Source: Physcocola sp002396385 (GTDB taxonomy: Bacteria; Bacteroidota; Bacteroidia; Bacteroidales; Paludibacteraceae). From it: a stretch of 64,000 bases of DNA. Positions 53,804-61,829 of this stretch are shown piece after piece. How positions within the stretch are numbered: position 1 is the stretch's first letter; every line of letters begins with the position of its first letter. The DNA lies in the NCBI GenBank assembly GCA_946535435.1, contig CAMNDM010000001.1, forward strand, positions 1 through 64,000, given 5' to 3'. The position numbers and the translations under genes were made by a program. Under the pieces are notes generated by a model. That model was given only the letters and a program-made list of their open reading frames with translations, had not been told where the DNA came from and did no database searches.

Positions 53804-55066
53804 TTATTTTACGAATTTCTTAACAATAACAGTTGAATTGTGTCCACCAAAACCGAATGTGTTAGAGAGCGCAGCCCTTACAACACGCTTCTGTGCTTTG
53901 TTGAAAGTCAGATTCAACTTTGGATCGAAATGAGGATCTTCATCTCCATCAGCATGATTAATAGTAGGAGGAACTATGTCGTTAACAACAGCCAGTGTGC
54001 AGAACAGAGCCTCTACAGCACCAGTAGCACCCAACATATGACCAGTCATCGACTTTGTAGAACTGATGTTCAGTTTGTAAGCGGCATCGCCGAAAACTTC
54101 CTGAACACCTTTCAGTTCAGCGACATCGCCCGCAGGGGTCGAAGTTCCGTGAACGTTGATATAGTCGATGTCTTCTGGTTTCATTCCAGCGTCCTTCAGG
54201 GCCGCCTGCATCACCAACTTCGCACCCAGACCTTCTGGATGAGGAGCTGTAATGTGGTGGGCGTCTGCCGAGCCAGCAGTACCTACTATTTCGGCGTAAA
54301 TCTTGGCGCCACGCTGTAGAGCGTGTTCCATTTCCTCGAAGATCAGACAACCAGAGCCCTCTCCCATTACAAAGCCATCGCGTGACAATGAGAACGGACG
54401 GGAAGCCGTGGCTGGCGAATCGTTTCGAGTTGATAGCGCCTTCATGGAATTAAAGCCTCCAACACCCGATGCGGTAATGGCAGCTTCAGCGCCACCAGTT
54501 ACAATTGCATCTGCCTTGCCCAACCGAATAGTATCGAATGCGCAACAAATAGCGTTGGTTGAAGAGGCACAAGCCGATACAGTACCGAAGTTTGGACCAC
54601 GGAAACCGTACATCATTGATATTTGGCCTGCCGCAATATCGCCAATCATCTTCGGTATGAAGAACGGATTGAAACGCGGATTGCGTTCAGGGTCAGCATA
54701 ATAACTGCCGACTTCCTCTTCGAAAGTCTCAATACCACCAATACCCGACGCAAAGATGACTCCTATACGGTCGAGGTTGGTGTTCTCCATGTCAAAATTT
54801 GCATCTTTCACCGCTTCGGTAGCGGCTGCGACTGCAAACTGTGCATAGCGGTCGAACTTTCTTACATCCTTTTTGGAGAAATAGAGCAACGGGTCAAAGT
54901 CCTTCACCTCACACGCGAACTGAGTCTTGTGTTTCGAGGCATCGAACAATGTTATCGGAGCTGCTCCACTTACACCCTCAAGGGCGGCCTTCCATGTTTC
55001 TGGAACAGATTTACCAATAGGTGTAACGGCACCAAGACCTGTAATTACAACCCTTTTTAATTCCAT
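53804..55066 (-). CDS. fabF: Beta-ketoacyl-ACP synthase II
   Basis: 420 aa. Catalytic triad: Cys in VSACASSTNAI (about 167), His in INVHGTSTPAGD (about 308) and His in SMTGHMLGATGAVE (about 345). It elongates acyl-ACP in fatty acid synthesis. acpP lies 26 bp upstream and rnc 4 bp downstream, the acpP-fabF-rnc order seen in many bacteria. Confidence 0.95.
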   Translation of the reverse strand: MELKRVVITGLGAVTPIGKSVPETWKAALEGVSGAAPITLFDASKHKTQFACEVKDFDPLLYFSKKDVRKFDRYAQFAVAAATEAVKDANFDMENTNLDRIGVIFASGIGGIETFEEEVGSYYADPERNPRFNPFFIPKMIGDIAAGQISMMYGFRGPNFGTVSACASSTNAICCAFDTIRLGKADAIVTGGAEAAITASGVGGFNSMKALSTRNDSPATASRPFSLSRDGFVMGEGSGCLIFEEMEHALQRGAKIYAEIVGTAGSADAHHITAPHPEGLGAKLVMQAALKDAGMKPEDIDYINVHGTSTPAGDVAELKGVQEVFGDAAYKLNISSTKSMTGHMLGATGAVEALFCTLAVVNDIVPPTINHADGDEDPHFDPKLNLTFNKAQKRVVRAALSNTFGFGGHNSTVIVKKFVK

Positions 55067-55092
55067 ACTTTATGAAAAAGCTATAAATGAAC

Positions 55093-55338
55093 TTATTTTG
55101 CTACTGCTGCTTCGATGTGAGCAATTGCGTCACCTACAGTAACAATCTTAGTTGACTCTTCTTCTGGAATAGTGATGTTGAAATCCTTTTCGAATTCCAT
55201 GATCAACTCAACAGTGTCAAGAGAATCAGCACCAAGGTCGTTAGTGAAGCTTGCTTCTGGAGTAACCTCTGATTCTTCTACACCCAACTTGTCAGCAATA
55301 ATAGCCTTAACTCTTGATGCTACATCTTCGTTTGCCAT
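55093..55338 (-). CDS. acpP: Acyl carrier protein
   Basis: 81 aa, acidic. The phosphopantetheine serine lies in LGADSLDTVEL. It carries acyl chains for fatty acid synthesis and is first in the acpP-fabF-rnc unit. A minus-strand TAATTTTG (55441-55434) is a possible -7 box, with TTG 23 nt further up, slightly more than the usual gap. Confidence 0.95.
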   Translation of the reverse strand: MANEDVASRVKAIIADKLGVEESEVTPEASFTNDLGADSLDTVELIMEFEKDFNITIPEEESTKIVTVGDAIAHIEAAVAK

Positions 55339-55547
55339 AATTTTTATCTGTTTAATTAATGAATAAATTATAAAATGCTAATTTTGTGACCGAAATGGAA
55401 ATTCCCTTTCAGCTACGATTTTTAAAAATTGCACAAAATTACTAATTCTGAGCAATTAAAAAAACAATCGACTGCCAAATTTCCAGATTTGCATATTTTA
55501 TAACATATTTTAAGCTCTTCAAAACAGCATAAATTTTCAGGATTAAT

Positions 55548-56120
55548 ATGATAAGAATAGCCATTTTTGCCTCAGGTTCAGGCAGTAACGCAGAAAACAT
55601 CATTACAAATTTTGCAAACGACAACGACGTGTGTTTTCCCTACATTTTAGTTAACAAACAAGATGCCTACGTGCACGAGCGCGCTAAAAAATTGGGAATT
55701 CCGTCGCTAACTTTCTCTAAATCTGAACTTGAAGACGGGTCCATTCTGAAAAAATTGCAAAACGACGACATCAATTTCATCATTTTGGCGGGCTTCCTGC
55801 TGAAGATTCCTGCCGATATGGTCGAGGCTTTTCCTCACCGAATCGTCAACATTCATCCGGCACTGCTTCCTAAATACGGAGGCAAAGGCATGTACGGGCA
55901 CCATGTGCACGAGGCGGTTGTTGCCGCCAAGGAGACGGAAAGCGGCATCACCATCCACTATGTTGACAGCCATTACGACCACGGCAACACCATCTGCCAG
56001 GCTCACTGTCCCGTACTACCAACCGACACACCCGACGATGTGGCTGCCAATGTCCACAAATTGGAATACATCTATTTTCCTGCTGCCATCAGACAAGCTA
56101 TTGCTGACTTAAAAAAATAA
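55548..56120 (+). CDS. purN: Phosphoribosylglycinamide formyltransferase
   Basis: 190 aa. It transfers formyl from 10-formyl-THF in purine synthesis. N-terminal ASGSGSNAENII phosphate loop; the active site contains ILAGFLLKIP, HPALLPKYGG with the catalytic Asn-x-His pair (NIHPALLP), and the Asp in DHGNTICQ. Five bp separate it from thiL. Confidence 0.94.
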   Translation: MIRIAIFASGSGSNAENIITNFANDNDVCFPYILVNKQDAYVHERAKKLGIPSLTFSKSELEDGSILKKLQNDDINFIILAGFLLKIPADMVEAFPHRIVNIHPALLPKYGGKGMYGHHVHEAVVAAKETESGITIHYVDSHYDHGNTICQAHCPVLPTDTPDDVAANVHKLEYIYFPAAIRQAIADLKK

Positions 56121-56125
56121 GCACA

Positions 56126-57202
56126 ATGAAAGAAGGAAAAGACAGAACCGAAATATCAACTTTGGGTGAGTTCGGACTCATCGACCACCTGACCGAGAAT
56201 CTGCCACAGCCCAACCCTTCTACTATAAAAGGTGTGGGCGACGATGCTGCCATTCTTGACTTCAACAACGGCAAGCGCACTCTGGTCACTACCGACCTGT
56301 TGATGGAGGGTGTACACTTCAACCTCGCCTATTGTCCTCTCAAGCACCTTGGATATAAGGCTGCTGTGGTCAACTTCTCTGACATCTATGCCATGAACGG
56401 GACACCCAAACAGATTACAGTTTCGCTGGCTTTCTCGAAAAAATTCGCCCTTGAAGATGTCGAAGAACTGTATGCCGGCATCCGCATCGCCTGCGAACAA
56501 TATGGTGTCGACATCGTCGGCGGTGACACCTCCGCCAGTCTGACCGGACTGGCCATCTCTATCACCTGCATTGGAGAAGCCGACCCTGACAAAGTAGTCT
56601 GCCGCAACACCGCAGGAAGCACCGACCTCATCTGCGTGTCGGGCGACCTTGGCGCTGCCTATATGGGACTGCTCTTTCTGGAACGCGAGAACCAGGTTTA
56701 CAAAAAGACCGGACTGGCTCCCGACACCGACGGGGAAGTGTTCGCATCAAAAAGCTACATCATCCAACGCCAACTGAAGCCCGAAGCCCGCAAAGACATT
56801 ATAGAAGCTCTGGATCGCATCAATGTAGTGCCAACGGCTATGATGGACATATCGGACGGATTATCATCGGAGTTACTCCACATCTGCAAGCAAAGCAACG
56901 TCGGCTGCCGAATATACGAAGAACGGCTACCAATCGACTACCAGACTGCCGTTATGGCCGAAGAGGTGAATATGAATGTAAGCACCGTAGCTCTTCACGG
57001 CGGCGAAGACTACGAATTACTCTTCACCGTTCCACTTGAGATGAACGATGTTTTCCAAAACCTGAAAGGCATTAAGGTCATCGGACACACCACAAAGCCT
57101 GAAATGGGGTGTTGTCTGATTGGACGCGACGGCCAGGAGCACAACATCGTAGCACAAGGTTGGAACGCATTCTCTAGCGAGAACAAAAACACAACTAATT
57201 AA
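56126..57202 (+). CDS. thiL: Thiamine-monophosphate kinase
   Basis: 358 aa. It phosphorylates thiamine monophosphate to thiamine pyrophosphate. Motifs of the PurM/ThiL fold: GVGDDAAIL, TTDLLMEGVHF, VNFSDIYAMNGTP, VGGDTS, MMDISDGLSSEL and HGGEDYELLF. It follows purN closely and is 60 bp from coaD. Confidence 0.94.
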   Translation: MKEGKDRTEISTLGEFGLIDHLTENLPQPNPSTIKGVGDDAAILDFNNGKRTLVTTDLLMEGVHFNLAYCPLKHLGYKAAVVNFSDIYAMNGTPKQITVSLAFSKKFALEDVEELYAGIRIACEQYGVDIVGGDTSASLTGLAISITCIGEADPDKVVCRNTAGSTDLICVSGDLGAAYMGLLFLERENQVYKKTGLAPDTDGEVFASKSYIIQRQLKPEARKDIIEALDRINVVPTAMMDISDGLSSELLHICKQSNVGCRIYEERLPIDYQTAVMAEEVNMNVSTVALHGGEDYELLFTVPLEMNDVFQNLKGIKVIGHTTKPEMGCCLIGRDGQEHNIVAQGWNAFSSENKNTTN

Positions 57203-57261
57203 TAACGCGATAAGGAGGGGACGTCCACACACGCTTTCCTCCCCAAACATTAGTATTTATA

Positions 57262-57768
57262 ATGAGCAAAACAGACAACGGAACCTGCAAGAAAGAACGC
57301 ATTGCCGTCTTCCCCGGCAGTTTCGACCCTTTTACAATCGGACACTACTCTATTGTGAACCGCGCTCTTGCCTTTGTTGACAAGATTGTAGTCGCCATAG
57401 GTGTGAACGGGGCCAAGCACACACTGTTTGACCTGAGCACCCGAAAAAGCATTATCCACCAGGCTTTTGCCAACGAGCCGCGCGTTGTTGTCGACAGTTA
57501 CGACCAACTGACCGTTGACTACGCAAAAAAAGTGGGCGCCACCATCATCCTTCGTGGCATCCGCTCTATACAAGACTTCGAATACGAGAAAACTATCGCC
57601 GATGCCAACCGCCAAATATCGGGCATCGACACCATCCTTCTATTCACCGAACCACAGCACTCGTTCATCAGTTCAACAGTCGTTAGAGACGTTTTCCGCT
57701 ACGGGAAAGACGTTGCTCCGTTCATGCCACCGGGCATCGACATCACTAAACTGGCAAAAAAGGAGTAA
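57262..57768 (+). CDS. coaD: Phosphopantetheine adenylyltransferase
   Basis: 168 aa. It adenylylates 4'-phosphopantetheine in CoA synthesis. Nucleotidyltransferase motifs: PGSFDPFTIGHYSIV (the HxGH site is reduced to T-I-G-H, as is usual for CoaD) and the C-terminal ISSTVVRD. It is 4 bp from tadA. Confidence 0.94.
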   Translation: MSKTDNGTCKKERIAVFPGSFDPFTIGHYSIVNRALAFVDKIVVAIGVNGAKHTLFDLSTRKSIIHQAFANEPRVVVDSYDQLTVDYAKKVGATIILRGIRSIQDFEYEKTIADANRQISGIDTILLFTEPQHSFISSTVVRDVFRYGKDVAPFMPPGIDITKLAKKE

Positions 57769-57772
57769 GAAT

Positions 57773-58213
57773 ATGCTGACAGGAAAAACAGACGAGGACT
57801 ATATGCGCATGGCTCTTAAAGAGGCACAAGCGGCAGGCGAGGACGGGGAAGTGCCTATCGGTGCAATTATTGTATGTGGCGGACAAGTTATTGCTCGCGC
57901 CCACAACATGACCGAGGCACTAAACGATGTTACCGCCCACGCCGAAATGCAGGCAATAACCATTGCCGAAGGAGAATGCGGCAAATATCTGACAGACTGC
58001 GCTATTTACGTAACAGTTGAGCCCTGCATCATGTGTGCCGGGGCTTTGGGGTGGTCGCAAATATCGAAAGTGGTGTATGGCGCTTCCGACCCCAAGCGCG
58101 GCTACTCGCAATTCTCTCCTTCCGCACTACACCCCAAATGTGTGGTTATTGGAGGTATACTTGAAAATGAATGTGCAGAACTAATGAAAAAGTTCTTCAA
58201 AAAAAAGAGGTAA
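57773..58213 (+). CDS. tadA: tRNA-specific adenosine deaminase
   Basis: 146 aa from the ATG at 57773. It converts A34 of the anticodon to inosine. Zinc site: HAEM (His and catalytic Glu) and EPCIMCAGAL (two Cys). It is the last gene of purN-thiL-coaD-tadA. Confidence 0.93.
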   Translation: MLTGKTDEDYMRMALKEAQAAGEDGEVPIGAIIVCGGQVIARAHNMTEALNDVTAHAEMQAITIAEGECGKYLTDCAIYVTVEPCIMCAGALGWSQISKVVYGASDPKRGYSQFSPSALHPKCVVIGGILENECAELMKKFFKKKR

Positions 58214-58226
58214 TCATTATACACTT

Positions 58227-58257
58227 ACGGCTCGGGAAAAACTCCGAGCCGTTTTTT
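58227..58257 (+). terminator. Terminator of the purN-tadA unit
   Basis: ACGGCTCGG (58227-58235) pairs with CCGAGCCGT (58244-58252), then T. Confidence 0.85.
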
Positions 58258-58329
58258 ATGGGCTAACACTACAATTACGACCAACTAAACCAATTTATAC
58301 ACAAAACGCCTTACCTATACCGGAAAGAA

Positions 58330-58698
58330 TCATTTGTTCCAGCCAATGAAAATCCGGCTCACCTCTTCTTCTGGCAATCCGGTTATCTCCGAAATTTCTT
58401 CTACCGAATACCTTTTTTGTATCATTTTTATAACAGTATCGTATTGGTTTTTTGCCACACCTTGTTGGATTCCTTGTTGAATTCCTTGCTGAATTCCTTG
58501 CTTGAGACCTTCAGCCCGTTCATTCTCCATTACAGAATAGTTGGTTCTGAACACATCAAGACTGATATTGTACTTCGACAGTTCCTCTGGAGTCATACGT
58601 ACTAGTTCAGAAATATTTCCCATTTTCTTAAACGCTGGCTGTTTATCTTGATACCGGTACATAATAATAGGAATTTCACAAACGGCCAATTTCGTCAA
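58330..58698 (-). pseudogene. C-terminal fragment of a second Rpn-family gene
   Basis: The readable frame starts inside the 3' end of the intact gene and soon matches its C-terminal part (QDKQPAFKKMG to the GIQQ repeats), then diverges (VAKNQYDTVIKMIQKRY and GLPEEEVSRIFIGWNK). It has no nuclease domain. It is best explained as the end of a tandem paralogue whose front was lost. Confidence 0.7.
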
Positions 58699-58994
58699 TT
58701 GGCAGTCCGGTTATATCTGCTATTTCTTCTGCAGTATATCCCTTTTCTATCATTTTTTTCGCCGTATTATACTTACTTTGCGAGATTCCTTGTTGGATTC
58801 CTTGTTGGATTCCCTGCTGGATTCCTTGTTGGATTCCTTGCTTGAGACCTTCAGCCCGTTCATTCTCCATTACAGAATAGTTGGTTCTGAACACATCAAG
58901 ACTGATATTGTACTTCGACAGTTCCTCTGGAGTCATACGTACTAGTTCAGAAATATTTCCCATTTTCTTAAACGCTGGCTGTTTATCTTGATAC
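58494..58994. repeat. Pair of about 160-bp identical direct repeats, offset 340 bp
   Basis: About 58494-58654 and 58834-58994 are identical by eye. Both also include runs of the 12-bp unit that encodes G-I-Q-Q, with three copies in one gene and four in the other. 340 is not a multiple of three, so the duplication shifts the frame. Confidence 0.85.
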
Positions 58995-59584
58995 GGTATC
59001 GCATTTGTCATTGTTTCCATATTTGCTAAATTATAAAGCCAATACTCTATTTTTTCCTTAGGGAATGTCAGCGGTTTTTCCCTAAAACTGGGCAGTTCAA
59101 GGGTATAGGCACGAAGTTTATCGGAAAAGACTTCATTGGTCTCCTCTACCTTTAACTGAATAGTCCGTTTCGCCCGGGCTTTAAAACCTGACAGTTTGAA
59201 ATTGAGGAAGAAAATGCCATATACAGGTTCAAGCGCATAATTCCAATTAAGCGCACCCTTCTTCTCTTGCAAAGAAAAGGAACGGGACAAGTAGAAAAGG
59301 ATGCGGTCGCTAAAATGCGACTGACTTCTGTTCTGCATTTCAACAATAAACCTTTTGCCATCTTCCGTCTCACACCTAAGATCATAAATAACGCCTCGTT
59401 CCGACTCTGTTTCAGCTCCTAATTCCTTATCAAGGAAATTGATTGTTTTAATCGGAGACGCAGGTTCCAACAAGTCGGTTAGGAAAGCGCGCATTATCTC
59501 CTCATCTCCAAAAATTTTCTTGAAACCATAATCAGTGAGGGGATTTATGTAGCGTGCCTCTGTTCCTTTATATTCCTTTTCCAT
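58676..59584 (-). CDS. Rpn-family PD-(D/E)XK recombination-promoting nuclease
   Basis: 302 aa. It begins with the family hallmark YINPLTDYGFKKIFGDEE; the nuclease core is GVIYDLRCETEDGKRFIVEMQNR (Asp, then Glu-x-Gln in place of Glu-x-Lys). The C-terminal region has a G-I-Q-Q tandem repeat and a short helical end (YTAEEIADITGLPIDEI). Rpn proteins are found in transposase-like families and promote RecA-independent recombination; newer work links some to phage defence. The GIQQ run is a site where repeat number can change length. Confidence 0.85.
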   Translation of the reverse strand: MEKEYKGTEARYINPLTDYGFKKIFGDEEIMRAFLTDLLEPASPIKTINFLDKELGAETESERGVIYDLRCETEDGKRFIVEMQNRSQSHFSDRILFYLSRSFSLQEKKGALNWNYALEPVYGIFFLNFKLSGFKARAKRTIQLKVEETNEVFSDKLRAYTLELPSFREKPLTFPKEKIEYWLYNLANMETMTNAIPYQDKQPAFKKMGNISELVRMTPEELSKYNISLDVFRTNYSVMENERAEGLKQGIQQGIQQGIQQGIQQGISQSKYNTAKKMIEKGYTAEEIADITGLPIDEIGRL

Positions 59585-59669
59585 AAGCCATCATCCTTTA
59601 TACCGAGGTAAAAATACTATTTATTTACGAACAGACAAAATAATTGTAAAGGAGCATCTTACCAAAAAA

Positions 59670-59699
59670 AGTAAGGGAGCAACTGAACGCCCCCTTACT
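59670..59699 (-). terminator. Terminator of the RNA methyltransferase gene
   Basis: AGTAAGGG (59670-59677) pairs with CCCTTACT (59692-59699), then seven T on the minus strand. Confidence 0.8.
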
Positions 59700-59784
59700 A
59701 TATTAGTCAATCTCATACGATTCTCGAATAGGCAACTGTGTACGCTACCATTCAGAATCCGAATTCCAGCTATATTCAAGCCTA

Positions 59785-61554
59785 TTATTCTCCTTCGTCA
59801 CCGCCACGTTTTTTCCTACGGTCGAATTTACGTTTTGGCTGGTAGTTATCGTTTTTAAAATCGTGCCGTGCCGGACGTTCTCCGCCACGTTCTTCTCTTG
59901 TACGGTAGCCGTCACGCCTCCAGCTTTGACCGGTGAAGCGTTCGTTTCCTCCGAAATTTTTATCACGCTCCGAATTGAATCCGCGGTGGCTGTCTTTGCG
60001 GAAGCCGTTGCGTCCACGATTCTCACCCTCACTGCGAGTGGCTCTTGGTCGACCTTCCCCCTCTTTCTCGGCACGCTGCGCCGCACGGGCCTCACGTTCC
60101 TTTCTTTCCTCAAAACGGCGGTGGCGTAACTTGTATTGCAAGTAAGCAGCGCGTTCTTCTTCCGTTTCAAAAGTGTAGCCGTCGGTATCATCGCCCTCAC
60201 CATCACGAGAGCCACGGCCAAAACCACGGCCACTGTCGTCACGGCGTGAGCCAAAAGGCTTTCTCTCTGTGCCACGTCGAGGGCCGTCCTCCTCTATTTC
60301 TCGGGCATCCGGATCAGGATATTCGTATTTACGGAAGGTATAGCCCAACTCTTCGGCAGGAGTCTCTTCCGCGTTTACTGCATCGGCATTAGCTGCCTTT
60401 TCACGCAAGAAGTCGTCTCTGCGTCCTGCAAACATATCGTAACGGCGGAGTTCGCATGCAATGCCGCCATTGTCTAAAGCGAAACGCTTGCTTGGTGCCA
60501 AGCCGATACTCTGTGTAGTATCGGGGTTCGGCGGGGTGATAATCCAAGCACTCATTCCGGTGCATTCCTTTTTCAGTTTGTCGCCAAAACGCTCGTAGAG
60601 CGTGCTGGTCTCCCCGTCCTTCAAGCGGATACCATACGGCGGATTCGACACGATAACAGCATCGTTAGAAGGCAGTTCCAACTCCTCAAAAGGAGTCACC
60701 TTGGTAACCACGCAGTCGGTCACACCCGCACTCTTGACGTTGTCGTCAGTAATAGCAATGGCCTGCTTCAGAATGTCGGAACCATATATCTTGTGGGTAA
60801 ATTCACGTTCCTGCGAATCGTCGTCATACAGGCGCTGGAGCAGGTCCGCATCGAAATCAGCCCACTTTTCAAAAGCGAAACTGTCGCGGTAAATACCCGG
60901 CATAATATTCTTTGCGATAAGCGCAGCCTCAACCAAGAACGTGCCAGAACCGCACATAGGGTCAATCAAGTCTTGCTGGCCATCCCAACCTGCCAGCAAC
61001 AAGATACCAGCAGCCAGTACTTCGTTAATCGGAGCCTCGGTCTGCCCCGTCCGGTAACCACGCTTGAACAAAGGCTCACCCGAACTGTCGAGCGACAGGG
61101 TTACCTCTACATTCGAAACATGGACATTAATACGTAAATCGGGATTGTTCAAACGTACAGAAGGACGTTGGCCGGTACGTTCGCGGAAACGGTCCGCAAT
61201 AGCATCCTTCACCTTGTACGAAAGGTATTGCGAGTGGCGGAACCGCTCTGAATTAACAACAGCGTCAATAGCGAAAGTCTTAGAGTTGTCGAGATAATCC
61301 TCCCAACCGAAGTTCTTTACCTTCTCATACACCTCGTCGGCGTTTTCGGCCGTAAAGCTGTAAATAGGCTTAATGATTCTTACTGCTGTGCGCAAGCAAA
61401 GGTTCGCCTTGTACATCATCTCCTGGTCGCCCCAGAAACTGACACCACGGCGTAACACCTCAATTTTCTCCGCACCCAGTTTCACCAACTCCTTTGCAAG
61501 TACTTCCTCTAAGCCTTGAAAGGTTTTCGCTATCAATTCAAATTTCTCGCCCAC
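59785..61554 (-). CDS. rlmL: THUMP-domain 23S rRNA guanine-N2 methyltransferase (RlmL-type) with Arg/Gly-rich tail
   Basis: 589 aa. THUMP domain (about 45-150), then a Rossmann methyltransferase domain: DPMCGSGTFLVEAA (SAM site, about 190-203) and catalytic NPPYGIRL (about 290). This matches the N-terminal half of RlmL, which methylates G2445 of 23S rRNA. From about residue 400 the protein has a tail of about 190 residues rich in R, G, E and D (RGFGRGSRDGEG, RGRNGFRKD, KRKFDRRKKRGG) with no fold that I recognise; the RlmK half found in gamma-proteobacteria is absent. Confidence 0.85.
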   Translation of the reverse strand: MGEKFELIAKTFQGLEEVLAKELVKLGAEKIEVLRRGVSFWGDQEMMYKANLCLRTAVRIIKPIYSFTAENADEVYEKVKNFGWEDYLDNSKTFAIDAVVNSERFRHSQYLSYKVKDAIADRFRERTGQRPSVRLNNPDLRINVHVSNVEVTLSLDSSGEPLFKRGYRTGQTEAPINEVLAAGILLLAGWDGQQDLIDPMCGSGTFLVEAALIAKNIMPGIYRDSFAFEKWADFDADLLQRLYDDDSQEREFTHKIYGSDILKQAIAITDDNVKSAGVTDCVVTKVTPFEELELPSNDAVIVSNPPYGIRLKDGETSTLYERFGDKLKKECTGMSAWIITPPNPDTTQSIGLAPSKRFALDNGGIACELRRYDMFAGRRDDFLREKAANADAVNAEETPAEELGYTFRKYEYPDPDAREIEEDGPRRGTERKPFGSRRDDSGRGFGRGSRDGEGDDTDGYTFETEEERAAYLQYKLRHRRFEERKEREARAAQRAEKEGEGRPRATRSEGENRGRNGFRKDSHRGFNSERDKNFGGNERFTGQSWRRDGYRTREERGGERPARHDFKNDNYQPKRKFDRRKKRGGDEGE

Positions 61555-61763
61555 TGATAATCCAAATTAAAATATTATATGGACTACAAAGATAGACAAA
61601 TTGAACGAGAGTAAATCGGCTATTGACTTTTTTTTATTGTGAGAAACAAAAAATTAGAGTCTTTTCAAGTCAACTGATTCCTCACAACGTCTTTAGAGTC
61701 TCTATCTGCACTCAACAGCAACGCCATTCAATCATCATTTTATTGATAATCTTTTATTTAAAA

Positions 61764-61789
61764 GGGAATCGTAAATTTGTACGATTCCC
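61764..61789 (-). terminator. Terminator of the SusC-like gene
   Basis: GGGAATCGTA (61764-61773) pairs with TACGATTCCC (61780-61789), followed by T-rich sequence on the minus strand. Confidence 0.75.
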
Positions 61790-61829
61790 ATCTAACTACA
61801 ATTCAAACTCCTCATTTTATGGCTTTTAC

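Noticed and set aside
57515..58213. An N-terminal extension of TadA reaching back into coaD
   Set aside because: The extension overlaps the coaD coding region in another frame; the TadA family begins near the ATG at 57773.
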